A DNA stretch of 64,000 bases, from the NCBI GenBank assembly GCA_050247155.1, contig JBFWUS010000002.1, positions 62,001 through 126,000 of the forward strand, in the 5' to 3' direction. Both the position numbers and the translations under genes were made by a program. This stretch comes from Mesorhizobium_G sp050247155 (GTDB lineage: Bacteria; Pseudomonadota; Alphaproteobacteria; Rhizobiales; Rhizobiaceae). Under the pieces are notes generated by a model that was not told the origin of the DNA, searched no databases, and was given only the letters and a program-made list of their open reading frames with translations. Positions 25,734 through 34,779 of the stretch are shown here, one piece after another. Numbering within the stretch: position 1 is the stretch's first letter; every line of letters starts with the position of its first letter.

Positions 25734-26513
25734 ATGACACAGTTTGCATTGGCGGCTTGCGCCGAAATGATCTGGCGCGACCGTCCCATCGAATGACGAG
25801 CGTCGCGCCTGAAGGAAATGGGTTTTGGCGTGGGCCTGTGGAATTGGCCGGACCATGATCTGGTCAAGTTGCAGGCGACCGGCGCGACATTCACGATCAT
25901 GAACGGCTATCTGCGCGGCCGGCTGACCGACGATGACGGGGCACTGGAGCTGATCGAAACCGCACGCCAGACGGCGCAGGTGGGCAAACGGCTTGGCGTC
26001 CAGCGGCTCAATCTGCATGGCACCGGCCTTGGCGAGGGTGGCTTGCCCGAGCAGCCTGTTGAGATCGTGACCGGGGCGATGTGGCTCAAGGCCCGCGACA
26101 CGTTGTGCCGCATCGCGGAACTTGCGGAGGCGGAAGACGTGATGTTCACGCTGGAGAACCTGAACCTGCCGGTCGATCATCCCGGTGTGCCGTTCGGCCG
26201 GGCCGAGGACACGCTCGCGCTGGTGTCGAGCGTCGACCATCCGCGCCTCAGGCTCAATCTCGATCTCTACCACGCCCAGATCGGCGAGGGGAATCTAATC
26301 GAGCTATGCCGTAAATGCTTGCACTGGATCGGCGAGATCCAGGTCGCTGATGTTCCCGGCCGCTGCGAGCCGGGCACCGGCGAGGTCAACTGGCGCGGCA
26401 TCGCAAAAGCACTCAAGGCGATGGGCTATGTCGGGCCGGTCGGCATGGAAGCTTTCGCTTCAGGCGATCCCGAAGCGGCGCTTGATGCCTTCCGCACTGC
26501 GTTCAGCGTTTGA
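25734..26513 (+). pseudogene. Hydroxypyruvate isomerase-like TIM barrel with in-frame TGA at codon 21
   Basis: From ATG 25734 the frame reads MTQFALAACAEMIWRDRPIE, then TGA at 25794-25796, then continues in the same frame RASRLKEMGFGVGLWNWPDH to a normal end at 26513. Homologues read through with Trp at that point, so a single TGG to TGA change explains the stop. The remaining 231 codons from ATG 25818 (NLHGTGLGEGG, FTLENLNLPVDHPGVPFGR, RLNLDLYHAQIGEGN, IGEIQVADVPGR) include the metal-ligand Glu and the barrel core, but lack the first beta strand. Some protein might be made by restart. Such isomerase-like genes often accompany iol genes. Confidence 0.75.
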
Positions 26514-26629
26514 CGCTGTTCGCGGTGGCAGCTTGCCCCGACAATCATATTGTCGTCGTTCTGTTGGCCGAAATCGGTTCGAGCTGGCACGCAGGAAGAT
26601 CGGCAAGATGCGCTGACCAGAGACCGCCA

Positions 26630-27550
26630 TCACGCGTTGATTTCCGCCTCGATAAGATCAAGGAAACGCCTGGCCAGCGGCGAGAGCAGCGTGTCCCTGT
26701 TCGTGATGATGTTGAACGCGGGCACGACCGCCTGGTTGCGCGTATGGAGCGCGACAAGGTTGGCGTTGACGCCTTCCCCCATCAACAGTGCCGCGACCTC
26801 GCGCGCGAAGGGCGCGATGCTGTCGGTGCGCGAAACCGTCGCCAGCGTCAGCAGCACCGACGCCGAAAAGGTGATGCGTTCCGGAAAAGGAGCACCTTCG
26901 GTCGAAAACGCCTGGCTGACGGCGGACCAGATCGGCGAACCGGCCGGCTGGCTCATCCAGTCATAGTCGCTGAGTTCGTGGAACGACAGGTTGCGGCGTC
27001 CCGTCAGTGGGTGGCCCTTGCGCACGAGCAGATCCAGCACCTCTTCGCCGATCTGTCGCACGTCATACTGAGCCGGATCGTCGGCGGCGGACAGACGGCC
27101 GAGGACGAAGTCATATTCGCCCGCCCGCATGCGCCGCATCAGGGTGACGCTGGGCTCGACATCGATCTGTAGCTGCACATGCGGCGCGATGGCGCGCAAT
27201 TTCAGTGAGGCCGGCAGGGCATAGGCGATGGCCGGCGCCGTCACAGTGCCGATGCGAACGCTGCCGCGTTTGCCGTCTGCCACTTCGGCGATATCGCGAC
27301 CAAGCTTTTCTACTTCCGACGCGATGCGCCGCGCCCGCGCCGCCAGCACATCGCCGAACTCGTTGAAGGTCAGGCCATGTGCATGCCTTACGCAAATCTG
27401 CTGCCCGACAAGCGCCTCGATTTCGGACAGCGTGCGGGATGCCGCAGGCTGGGAAATGTTCATATCCTCGGCGGCCAGGCCCAGCTTTCCCCGCCGTTTC
27501 AGCGCATCGACGAAACGGAGCTGGTTCAGCTTCAGATATTGCGGCTTCAC
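26630..27550 (-). CDS. LysR-family regulator of the pentonate operon
   Basis: A 306-residue LysR protein of the GbpR type. HTH residues ~10-60 include LGLAAEDMNISQPAASRTLSEIEALVG, and the effector domain has SVRIGTVTAPAIAYALP and PHVQLQIDVEPS. It is divergent from the sugar-acid dehydratase gene, with 177 bp between, and is probably its regulator. GbpR-type proteins respond to sugars or sugar acids; the actual ligand is unknown. It is convergent with the broken isomerase gene at 26513. Confidence 0.88.
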   Translation of the reverse strand: MKPQYLKLNQLRFVDALKRRGKLGLAAEDMNISQPAASRTLSEIEALVGQQICVRHAHGLTFNEFGDVLAARARRIASEVEKLGRDIAEVADGKRGSVRIGTVTAPAIAYALPASLKLRAIAPHVQLQIDVEPSVTLMRRMRAGEYDFVLGRLSAADDPAQYDVRQIGEEVLDLLVRKGHPLTGRRNLSFHELSDYDWMSQPAGSPIWSAVSQAFSTEGAPFPERITFSASVLLTLATVSRTDSIAPFAREVAALLMGEGVNANLVALHTRNQAVVPAFNIITNRDTLLSPLARRFLDLIEAEINA

Positions 27551-27591
27551 GAAAGCGGGCCTTCCTGCCGATCAGGGAAGATCATACCCTA

Positions 27592-27603
27592 TTTGATATC
27601 AAA
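27592..27603. promoter_or_regulatory. Perfect palindrome in the LysR/dehydratase divergent gap
   Basis: TTTGATATCAAA, a perfect 12-bp palindrome, lies 42 bp before the LysR start and 125 bp before the dehydratase start, in the AT-rich part of the gap. It is a plausible binding site for the divergent LysR protein. LysR sites usually have an interrupted dyad, so the assignment is tentative. Confidence 0.4.
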
Positions 27604-27727
27604 CAATCTGCATAGATGATTTGACCGATATGCCTCTTTTCCTCTTTTGTATCGTCGAAAGAGGAGAATACGACATCCGTCCATGGCGCTTTCGGGCCAG
27701 ACTGGAGAGGTCGTCCGGAGGATCGTC

Positions 27728-29470
27728 ATGCCGTTTATCCCAGCCGAATGGCCCCGCAAGCTTCGGTCGCAGGAGTGGTATGGCGGCACCTCGCGCGACA
27801 ACATCTACCATCGCGGCTGGCTGAAGAATCAGGGCTATCCGCACGACCTTTTTGACGGCCGCCCGGTGATCGGCATTTTGAACACCTGGTCGGATCTGAC
27901 GCCTTGCAACGGTCATCTGCGCGAGTTGGCGGAAAAGGTGAAGGCAGGCGTCTGGGAAGCCGGCGGTTTCCCACTTGAAGTGCCGGTGTTTTCAGCTTCC
28001 GAGAACACCTATCGCCCGACCGCCATGATGTACCGCAACCTTGCCGCGATGGCGGTTGAGGAAGCGATGCGGGCGCAGCCTATCGACGGCGCGGTGCTGC
28101 TGGTCGGCTGCGACAAGACCACGCCGTCGCTGATGATGGGCGCGGCCTCGACCGACCTGCCGTCCATCGTCGTGACTGGCGGGCCGATGCTCAACGGCTG
28201 GTTCCGTAACGAGCGGGTCGGCTCCGGCACGGCGCTCTGGCAGATGTCTGAGGCGATCAAGGCCGGAACGATGAGCAAGGAGGATTTCCTTGAAGCCGAA
28301 CAAGCGATGAGCCGCTCCTCCGGTACCTGCAACACGATGGGCACGGCATCCACCATGGCCTCTATGGCCGAGGCGCTGGGCATGGCGCTATCGGGTAATG
28401 CCGCGATACCCGCCGTGGACAGCCGCCGCCGCGTGATGGCGCAGCTCACCGGCCGCCGCATCGTGCAGATGGTGAAGGACGACCTGAAACCGTCAGACAT
28501 CTTGACCAAGGCGGCATTTGAGAACGCCATCCGCACCAATGGCGCGATCGGCGGTTCGACCAACGCCGTCGTTCATCTGCTGGCGATGGCCGGCCGCGCG
28601 GGCGTCGACCTGACTCTCGACGATTGGGACCGCCTCGGGCGCGACGTGCCGACCATCGTTAATTTGATGCCGTCAGGCAAATATCTGATGGAAGAGTTCT
28701 TCTATGCCGGTGGCCTGCCGGTGGTGCTGAAACGTCTTGGCGAGGCGGGGCTACTCAACAAGGAGGCCCTCACGGTCTCGGGCGATATGATCTGGGGCGA
28801 GGTGAAGGACGTCAAGAACTGGAACGAGGACGTCATCCTGCCGACGGAAAAGGCGCTGACCGCCCAGGGTGGCATCGCAGTTCTCAAGGGCAATCTCGCG
28901 CCGAATGGCGCGGTGTTGAAGCCGTCGGCCGCCACGCCGTCGCTGATGGTGCATCGTGGACGCGCCGTGGTGTTCGAGGACATTGACGACTACAAAAAGA
29001 AGATCAACGATCCCGATCTGGACATCGACGAGACCTGCGTGATGGTGCTGAAGAATTGCGGGCCGCGCGGCTATCCCGGCATGGCTGAGGTCGGCAATAT
29101 GGGTCTGCCGCCGAAGGTTTTGAAGAAGGGCATCAAGGACATGGTGCGCATTTCCGACGCGCGCATGTCAGGCACGGCCTATGGCACCGTGATCCTGCAT
29201 ACGACGCCGGAAGCGGCGGCCGGCGGGCCGCTCGCCATCGTGCGCGACGGCGACTATATCGAACTCGACGTGCCGAACCGCAAACTGCATCTCGACGTGT
29301 CGCAGGCCGAGATCAAGCGGCGGCTGGCGGCCTGGAAAAGCCCGGTCGAGCCGGCATCCAGTGGCTACACGAAGCTCTACCATGACCATGTGACCGGCGC
29401 CGACACCGGCGCCGACTTCGACTTCCTGAAAGGCTGCCGCGGCAATGCGGTGCCGAAAGATTCACACTGA
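27728..29470 (+). CDS. Sugar-acid dehydratase of the IlvD/Edd family (L-arabinonate-type)
   Basis: A 580-residue iron-sulfur dehydratase that would remove water from a pentonate to give 2-keto-3-deoxy-pentonate. Cluster cysteines are in WSDLTPCNGHL, LVGCDKTTPS and SSGTCNTMGTAST; the C-terminal LKNCGPRGYPGMAEVG and SDARMSGTAYGTV are the substrate and metal-site loops of the pentonate branch rather than of branched-chain IlvD. ATG 27728 has GGAGG close upstream. Two downstream enzymes complete a route to 2-oxoglutarate. The exact sugar (L-arabinonate, D-xylonate or another) cannot be fixed from sequence alone. Confidence 0.88.
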   Translation: MPFIPAEWPRKLRSQEWYGGTSRDNIYHRGWLKNQGYPHDLFDGRPVIGILNTWSDLTPCNGHLRELAEKVKAGVWEAGGFPLEVPVFSASENTYRPTAMMYRNLAAMAVEEAMRAQPIDGAVLLVGCDKTTPSLMMGAASTDLPSIVVTGGPMLNGWFRNERVGSGTALWQMSEAIKAGTMSKEDFLEAEQAMSRSSGTCNTMGTASTMASMAEALGMALSGNAAIPAVDSRRRVMAQLTGRRIVQMVKDDLKPSDILTKAAFENAIRTNGAIGGSTNAVVHLLAMAGRAGVDLTLDDWDRLGRDVPTIVNLMPSGKYLMEEFFYAGGLPVVLKRLGEAGLLNKEALTVSGDMIWGEVKDVKNWNEDVILPTEKALTAQGGIAVLKGNLAPNGAVLKPSAATPSLMVHRGRAVVFEDIDDYKKKINDPDLDIDETCVMVLKNCGPRGYPGMAEVGNMGLPPKVLKKGIKDMVRISDARMSGTAYGTVILHTTPEAAAGGPLAIVRDGDYIELDVPNRKLHLDVSQAEIKRRLAAWKSPVEPASSGYTKLYHDHVTGADTGADFDFLKGCRGNAVPKDSH

Positions 29471-29482
29471 TCGGATTTACCC

Positions 29483-30406
29483 ATGCCGCTGACAAAACCG
29501 CTTACCGGTATCCTGCCTGTTGCGCCGACGCCTTTTCATGCCGACGGCCGCGTCGACGAGGAGGGTATGCGTCGCGTCATCGACTGCATGATCGACCAGG
29601 GCGTCGATGCTATCTGCATTCTGGCCAACTATTCCGAGCAGTTCTTGCTGTCGGATGAGGAGCGGGCGCTGCTGATGAAAGTCAGTCTGGAGCATGCGGC
29701 CGGGCGCGTACCGGTCATCGTCACCATCAGCCATTTTTCGACCGATCTCGTGACGCAACGGGCCAAGTCGGCGCAGGAATTGGGGGCTTCAATGGTGATG
29801 ATGATGCCGCCCTATCACGGCTCGGGCCTCTATCCCGCACCGCCCGGCATCTACGAACACTTCAAGGCCGTCAACGATGCGATCGGCATCCCGATCATGG
29901 TGCAGGACGCGCCGCTGTCGGGTGTTCACCTCTCGGTCGACCTGCTTGCCAAGCTGGCGCGCGAACTGGAGAATGTCTCGTACTTCAAGATGGAAACGCC
30001 CTTTGCCGCCGACAAGCTGGCGGCGCTGATCGAGGCGGCCGGCGATCACATCGAAGGTCCGTTCGACGGTGAGGAGGCGGCCACCTTGCTGGCCGACCTC
30101 GACGCCGGCTGCACCGGCACGATGACCTCGGCCATGTTCCCCGAAAAGATCCGGCCGATCGTGGTGAAGTATCGCGAGGGCGACAAGGCTGGCGCGCTGG
30201 CGCAATGGCAGGCCTGCCTGCCGCTCATCAATCACGAGAACCGGCAGTGCGGCTTGCGCGCCTGCAAGACTGTGTTTGCGGCGGGTGGTGTTATCCGCTC
30301 GGATACGGTGCGGCACCCCCTGAAGCCGATGAGCGAACGCACCAAGGCGCGCCTGCTGGAATTGGCGCGCGATCTGGATGTGCTGGCTTTGGGCTGGGGC
30401 AAGTGA
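29483..30406 (+). CDS. 2-keto-3-deoxy-pentonate dehydratase (DapA family)
   Basis: A 307-residue DapA-fold enzyme starting MPLTKPLTGILPVAPTPFHADG. The Schiff-base Lys is in VSYFKMETPF and the Tyr-type region is replaced by MMMPPYHG and IMVQDAPLSG, the pattern of L-2-keto-3-deoxyarabonate dehydratase rather than dihydrodipicolinate synthase. This activity yields 2-oxoglutarate semialdehyde. The gene lies 12 bp after the dehydratase and 18 bp before the semialdehyde dehydrogenase, which supports the role. An aldolase function is the main alternative. Confidence 0.85.
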   Translation: MPLTKPLTGILPVAPTPFHADGRVDEEGMRRVIDCMIDQGVDAICILANYSEQFLLSDEERALLMKVSLEHAAGRVPVIVTISHFSTDLVTQRAKSAQELGASMVMMMPPYHGSGLYPAPPGIYEHFKAVNDAIGIPIMVQDAPLSGVHLSVDLLAKLARELENVSYFKMETPFAADKLAALIEAAGDHIEGPFDGEEAATLLADLDAGCTGTMTSAMFPEKIRPIVVKYREGDKAGALAQWQACLPLINHENRQCGLRACKTVFAAGGVIRSDTVRHPLKPMSERTKARLLELARDLDVLALGWGK

Positions 30407-30424
30407 GCTGAGTTAGAGAACGAC

Positions 30425-31933
30425 ATGCTGACTGGAAAACATCTGATCGCGGGCGAATGGGTCGCCGGCGAGAGAACCTTCAAATCTGAACCTTCGAGCG
30501 GCGAAGCGCATGAGTTCGCCGTCGGTTCGCCAGCGCTGGTGGACCGCGCCGCGAAGGCTGCGGAAGAAGCGTTCTGGAGCTATTCCGCTTTGTCGCGCGG
30601 CGAGCGCGCCGCCTTCCTGCGCACGATCGCGGAAGAGATCGACAAGCTTGGCGACGAAATCACCCGGATCGGCATGGAAGAGACCGGCCTGCCGCAGGCG
30701 CGGCTGGTCGGCGAGCGCGGTCGCACGACCGGCCAGCTGAAGCTGTTTGCCGACCACATCGAAAAGGGAGACTATCTCGATCGCCGCCACGATGTAGCGT
30801 TGCCCGATCGGCAGCCGCTGCCGCGCCCGGACATCAAGCTGATCCAGCAGCCGATCGGCCCGGTCGCCGTTTTCGGCGCGTCGAACTTTCCGCTCGCCTT
30901 CTCGACTGCGGGAGGCGACACGGCCTCGGCCTTGGCGGCGGGATGCCCGGTGGTGGTGAAGGGCCATTCGGCGCATCCGGGCACGGGCGAGCTGGTTGCC
31001 CAGGCGGTCGACAACGCGATCAAGAAGCACAAGCTGCATCCCGGCGTGTTCTCGCTCATCCAGGGCGGCAAGCGCGACGTCGGTGAGGCGCTGGTGCAGC
31101 ATCCGCTGATCAAGGCGGTCGGCTTCACTGGCTCGTTGGCCGGCGGGCGGGCGCTGTTCAATCTCTGCGCCGCCCGGCCTGAGCCGATCCCATTTTTCGG
31201 CGAGCTTGGCTCGGTCAACCCGATGTTCGTGATGCCGGCGGCCGTCAAGGCGCGTGGCGAGGCGATCGGCAAGGGCTGGGCAGGGTCGCTGACGATGGGA
31301 GCAGGGCAGTTTTGCACCAATCCGGGCGTCGCCGTCGTGGTCGATGGACCGGAAGCGGAGTCGTTCAAGGCGTCTGCTGTGGCTGCACTTGGCGAAGTCG
31401 CGCCGCAGACGATGCTGACCGACGGCATCGCCGATGCCTATCGTTCCGGTGCGCAGCGCATGCAGTCCTCCGAAGGCGTGACCGAGCTGCTCGGCACGGC
31501 CTGCAACACGCGATCAGCGGCGCCCTATCTGTTCGAGACGACCGGCGAGGCCTTCCTTGAGAACGACGATCTGTCGGAAGAGGTTTTCGGCCCGCTTGGC
31601 GTGATTGTGAAGGTCGGCGACGTGTCCGAGATGGAAGCGATCGCCAGGAGCCTGCATGGTCAATTGACCTGCACGCTGCATGTCGATGCCGGCGACTACG
31701 CGGAGGCACGAAAGCTGATGCCGATCCTGCAGCGCAAGGCTGGTCGTGTTCTGGCTAACGGCTTTTCGACCGGCGTCGAAGTGTCGGAAGCGATGGTGCA
31801 TGGCGGGCCATATCCGGCCTCGACCAATTTTGGCGCGACCTCGGTCGGGACGATGGCGATCCGCCGGTTCCTGCGGCCGGTATCGTATCAGAACATCCCG
31901 GCGGAGCTGCTGCCGGCGGAATTTGTGGCCTAG
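30425..31933 (+). CDS. 2,5-dioxovalerate (alpha-ketoglutarate semialdehyde) dehydrogenase
   Basis: A 502-residue aldehyde dehydrogenase. It has FGASNFPLAFSTAGGDTASALAA in the cofactor site, FTGSLAGGRALF, the general base in FFGELGSVNPMF and the catalytic Cys in GAGQFCTNPG. The GAGQFCTNPG form, rather than NSGQRC, is typical of enzymes that oxidise 2-oxoglutarate semialdehyde to 2-oxoglutarate. As third gene of the operon it finishes the non-phosphorylating (Weimberg-type) pentose route. ATG 30425 follows the preceding stop by 18 bp. Confidence 0.9.
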   Translation: MLTGKHLIAGEWVAGERTFKSEPSSGEAHEFAVGSPALVDRAAKAAEEAFWSYSALSRGERAAFLRTIAEEIDKLGDEITRIGMEETGLPQARLVGERGRTTGQLKLFADHIEKGDYLDRRHDVALPDRQPLPRPDIKLIQQPIGPVAVFGASNFPLAFSTAGGDTASALAAGCPVVVKGHSAHPGTGELVAQAVDNAIKKHKLHPGVFSLIQGGKRDVGEALVQHPLIKAVGFTGSLAGGRALFNLCAARPEPIPFFGELGSVNPMFVMPAAVKARGEAIGKGWAGSLTMGAGQFCTNPGVAVVVDGPEAESFKASAVAALGEVAPQTMLTDGIADAYRSGAQRMQSSEGVTELLGTACNTRSAAPYLFETTGEAFLENDDLSEEVFGPLGVIVKVGDVSEMEAIARSLHGQLTCTLHVDAGDYAEARKLMPILQRKAGRVLANGFSTGVEVSEAMVHGGPYPASTNFGATSVGTMAIRRFLRPVSYQNIPAELLPAEFVA

Positions 31934-32011
31934 GGTCGCGATTGATCCGCCTGCCGGTTCGTCGAGTGGCGGAGGTCGGGGGCGCCGTTCCCCTCGACGT
32001 AAGAGGCTTCC

Positions 32012-32362
32012 TTAGGCCTTCGGTGCGAGGAAGTCGGCCCGGTGTGGCGTGAAGCAATCAACGAGACGGCCCTTCTCTAGCGCCTTCACCCCGTGCTGAA
32101 GACCTGAAGGCACGATATAGCTGTCGCCGGCGTTGAGGCGTTCCGTGCGCCCGTCGATGGTCACGTCAAAACTGCCTTCGGCGATATAACTCGACTGCAC
32201 ATGCGGGTGCGAATGCAGCCAGCCCTCGCCGCCTTTATCGAAGGTGAACTCCACCATCATCAATTCGTCGGTGTAGAGGACGATGCGGCGGCGGTTGCCT
32301 TCCGGCGTCAGCGTCCATTCGCCATCGGCGGCGCGGGCAAAAATGTCGTTGCTTTGTGTCAT
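32012..32362 (-). CDS. kdgF: KdgF-like cupin (unsaturated uronate linearisation)
   Basis: A 116-residue single-domain cupin. The metal-binding HSHPHVQSSYIAEG and the second motif PSGLQHGVKALEKG supply His/Gln-type ligands. KdgF proteins speed the opening of 4,5-unsaturated uronates to the keto form used by KduI. The start at 32362 lies 4 bp after the kduD stop; a longer frame to 32407 overlaps kduD. Last gene of the uxaC-TRAP-kdu operon. KdgF is the best fit given the neighbours, though small cupins are hard to tell apart. Confidence 0.78.
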   Translation of the reverse strand: MTQSNDIFARAADGEWTLTPEGNRRRIVLYTDELMMVEFTFDKGGEGWLHSHPHVQSSYIAEGSFDVTIDGRTERLNAGDSYIVPSGLQHGVKALEKGRLVDCFTPHRADFLAPKA

Positions 32363-32366
32363 TGTC

Positions 32367-33131
32367 CTACCTTGCGAGCCATCCGCCATCGACGGCGATG
32401 ACGGCACCGTGCATGTAGTTTGACGCCGGCGCGAGCAGGAATACCGCGGCGTCGCCGATGTCGGCCGGCACGCCCCAGCGGCCGGCGGGAATACGCGCCA
32501 GGATCGCTGCGCTGCGGTCGGGGTCCTTGCGCAGCACTTCGGTGTTGTTGGAGATGATGTAACCCGGCGCGATCGCGTTGACGTTGATGTTTTTGGCCGC
32601 CCATTCGTTGGCCAGGATGCGCGTGACTCCGACTAGGCCATGTTTGGCGGCGGTATAGGACATCACCCTGATGCCGCCTTGAAAGGAGAGCATCGATGCG
32701 ATGTTGACGATGCGGCCGGGGCGGTTCTCGGCCATCAGCCGACGGCCGAAGGACTGGCAAAGCAGAAAGGCGACCTTCAGGTTGAGGTCCAGCACATCGT
32801 CCCAGTCTGTCTCCGAGAAATCGACCGCATCGCCGCGCCGGATGATGCCGGCATTGTTGACCAGCCCGTCGATGATGCCGAATTTTTCGGTAGCGCCGTC
32901 CATCAGCGTTTTCGCGGCTTCGATATCCGACAGGTCGCAGGCGTGCGGCTGGAATTTGCCGCCAAATGCCGTGATCAGCGTCGCCGTCTCCTCCATTGAC
33001 GAGCGTCCGACGCCGATCACTTCGGCTCCGGCCTTGGCGACCGACACGGCTATGCCCTGGCCGATGCCGGTGTTGGCGCCCGTGACCAGAACCCGCTTGC
33101 CATCGAGGCTGAAAGCAGAGAGATCGCTCAT
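32367..33131 (-). CDS. kduD: 2-dehydro-3-deoxy-D-gluconate 5-dehydrogenase
   Basis: KduD reduces 3-deoxy-D-glycero-2,5-hexodiulosonate to 2-keto-3-deoxygluconate with NAD(P)H. The 254-residue short-chain dehydrogenase has the cofactor motif TGANTGIGQGIA, NNAGIIRR, the Ser of IASMLSFQGG and the catalytic YTAAK in MSYTAAKHG. It overlaps kduI by 4 bp (ATGA), so the two are translationally coupled. Together they process unsaturated uronates from pectin- or alginate-type polymers. Confidence 0.93.
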   Translation of the reverse strand: MSDLSAFSLDGKRVLVTGANTGIGQGIAVSVAKAGAEVIGVGRSSMEETATLITAFGGKFQPHACDLSDIEAAKTLMDGATEKFGIIDGLVNNAGIIRRGDAVDFSETDWDDVLDLNLKVAFLLCQSFGRRLMAENRPGRIVNIASMLSFQGGIRVMSYTAAKHGLVGVTRILANEWAAKNINVNAIAPGYIISNNTEVLRKDPDRSAAILARIPAGRWGVPADIGDAAVFLLAPASNYMHGAVIAVDGGWLAR

Positions 33132-33961
33132 CGCATGTCTCCAATCGCCACCATGTCGACATCGGTGTAGTCGACATTATCGCCGGCCATCGCCCAGATG
33201 AAGGCATAGTTGGACGTGCCGCAGCCGGAGTGGATCGACCATGCGGGCGACAGCACTGCCTCCTCGTTGGCCATGACAATGTGCCGGGTCTCGTCCGGCT
33301 CGCCCATGAAGTGGAACACGCGCGCCTTCTCGTCTAGGTCGAAATAGAGATAGGCCTCCATGCGCCGGTCATGCACATGGGCCGGCATGGTGTTCCACAC
33401 CGAACCTTTCGCAAGCTGCGTCATGCCCACGACGATCTGGCAGGTCTCGATCGTCGTGGTGAACTGGAAGATCGACCGTTCGTTGGAGGTTTCCTGGCTG
33501 CCGAGATCGAGCCGCTTGGCGGTGGCGATGGTCAGCAGCTTTGTCGGATAGGCGTGGTGAGCCGGCGCCGAGAGCAGATAGAACTTGGCCGCATGATCGG
33601 CCTTGTTAGAACTGAAGGACACGTCCTCGCCCTTGCCGACATAAATCATGTCGCGTGCGCCGAGATCATACGACTGCGACCCCACCTGAACCTTGCCCGG
33701 ACCGCCGATGTTCACCGCGACCAGCTCGCGGCGTTCGAGGAAAGATTTCGTGCCGGTCGGCTTGATGGCTTCGAGTTTCAACGCGCCGTTTACAGGCATC
33801 GCCCCGCCGACGATCATGCGGTCGTAGTGCGTGTAGGTGAGATTGATCCTGTCGGCAACGAACAGACCCGCCAGATGAAAGTTGTGACGCAGCTCGTCTG
33901 TGCCCATGGCAGAAGCGGCGGCTGGATCGATAGCAAAACGGGAGGTGTAGTCTGTTGTCAT
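33128..33961 (-). CDS. kduI: 4-deoxy-L-threo-5-hexosulose-uronate ketol-isomerase
   Basis: KduI isomerises 5-keto-4-deoxyuronate to 3-deoxy-D-glycero-2,5-hexodiulosonate. The 277-residue bicupin carries the zinc motif MPAHVHDRRMEAYLYFD (His, His, Glu) with a fourth His in SPAWSIHSGCGTSNYAFIW, and the N-terminal RFAIDPAAASAMGTDELR. It follows the GntR regulator gene by 26 bp and overlaps kduD. Confidence 0.95.
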   Translation of the reverse strand: MTTDYTSRFAIDPAAASAMGTDELRHNFHLAGLFVADRINLTYTHYDRMIVGGAMPVNGALKLEAIKPTGTKSFLERRELVAVNIGGPGKVQVGSQSYDLGARDMIYVGKGEDVSFSSNKADHAAKFYLLSAPAHHAYPTKLLTIATAKRLDLGSQETSNERSIFQFTTTIETCQIVVGMTQLAKGSVWNTMPAHVHDRRMEAYLYFDLDEKARVFHFMGEPDETRHIVMANEEAVLSPAWSIHSGCGTSNYAFIWAMAGDNVDYTDVDMVAIGDMR

Positions 33962-33987
33962 GACACCCTTGATGATCGTGTTGGAAA

Positions 33988-34770
33988 TCAGAAGCTACGG
34001 ATGCGGCCTTGCGCTGGCATTGCCTGCGAATAGTCAGCCTGTTGTCCGGTGAGGCGTTTGCGGTAGCGCTCCTGCGCGGCGGTGAGATGTGCGCGCATCG
34101 CCTCGCGCGCGACTTGCGGATCGCCGGCCGAAATCGCCTGTAATATGCGCATATGCTCGCGCTGCAGACCGGTCAGGTATTCGTGTGACAGCACTTCCAC
34201 CGAATACCACGGCGAGGCGCGGTCGCATGGAATGGTGCGGTCGCCGAGCGCGTCGAGGATTTCGACATAGAAGGGATTGTTGGTCGCCGAGGCGATTTCG
34301 CGATGGAAGGCGAAATCGGCCTTGCCGGTCGGTTCGCCGGCCTGGAGCAGCCGCTCGAATTCGAAAAAGGCTTCCTGGATGCGCGCTTCCTGCGCGGCGT
34401 TGCGGCGCTGCGCGGCAAGTCCCGCGCTTTCGATCTCGATGCCCATGCGGACCTCGAGCACATTGATTGCCTGGCTGATCTTGTTGCCGATGTCGGCGCT
34501 GATGGCGCCGATCTTGAGCGTGGGGTTGTCGAGCACGAAAACGCCGGCGCCATGCCGTGCTTCGACCAGCCGGTCGGCTGCGAGGGCCGCGACCGCCTCC
34601 CGCACCACCGTGCGGCTGACGCCGAAAATCTCCGTCATCTGCGTCTCGGTTGGCAGCTTCTCTCCCACGGCAAAATCTCCGGCGAGAATCTGTGCGCGCA
34701 GGCTCTGCGCAACGTTCTCTGAGAGCTTTGGCTTGCGTTCGACCTTGAGGTCGGTGAGATCGGCGGCCAT
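33988..34770 (-). CDS. GntR/FadR-family (FCD) regulator of uronate genes
   Basis: A 260-residue regulator. The N-terminal GntR winged helix (LRAQILAGDFAVGEKLPTET, then FGVSRTVVREAVAALAADRL) is followed by an FCD effector domain with metal-type His/Asp residues (ADFAFHREIASATNNPFY, REHMRILQAI). UxuR/ExuR/KdgR-type FCD proteins sense uronates or their breakdown products. It is embedded between the TRAP genes and kduI, so it likely regulates its own operon and the divergent uxuBA. Confidence 0.88.
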   Translation of the reverse strand: MAADLTDLKVERKPKLSENVAQSLRAQILAGDFAVGEKLPTETQMTEIFGVSRTVVREAVAALAADRLVEARHGAGVFVLDNPTLKIGAISADIGNKISQAINVLEVRMGIEIESAGLAAQRRNAAQEARIQEAFFEFERLLQAGEPTGKADFAFHREIASATNNPFYVEILDALGDRTIPCDRASPWYSVEVLSHEYLTGLQREHMRILQAISAGDPQVAREAMRAHLTAAQERYRKRLTGQQADYSQAMPAQGRIRSF

Positions 34771-34779
34771 GGCGATTTC

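Noticed and set aside
2741..25796. TGA reassigned to Trp in this organism
   Set aside because: Many intact genes in the window end with TGA at the expected family C-terminus, often as ATGA overlaps, so TGA is a normal stop.
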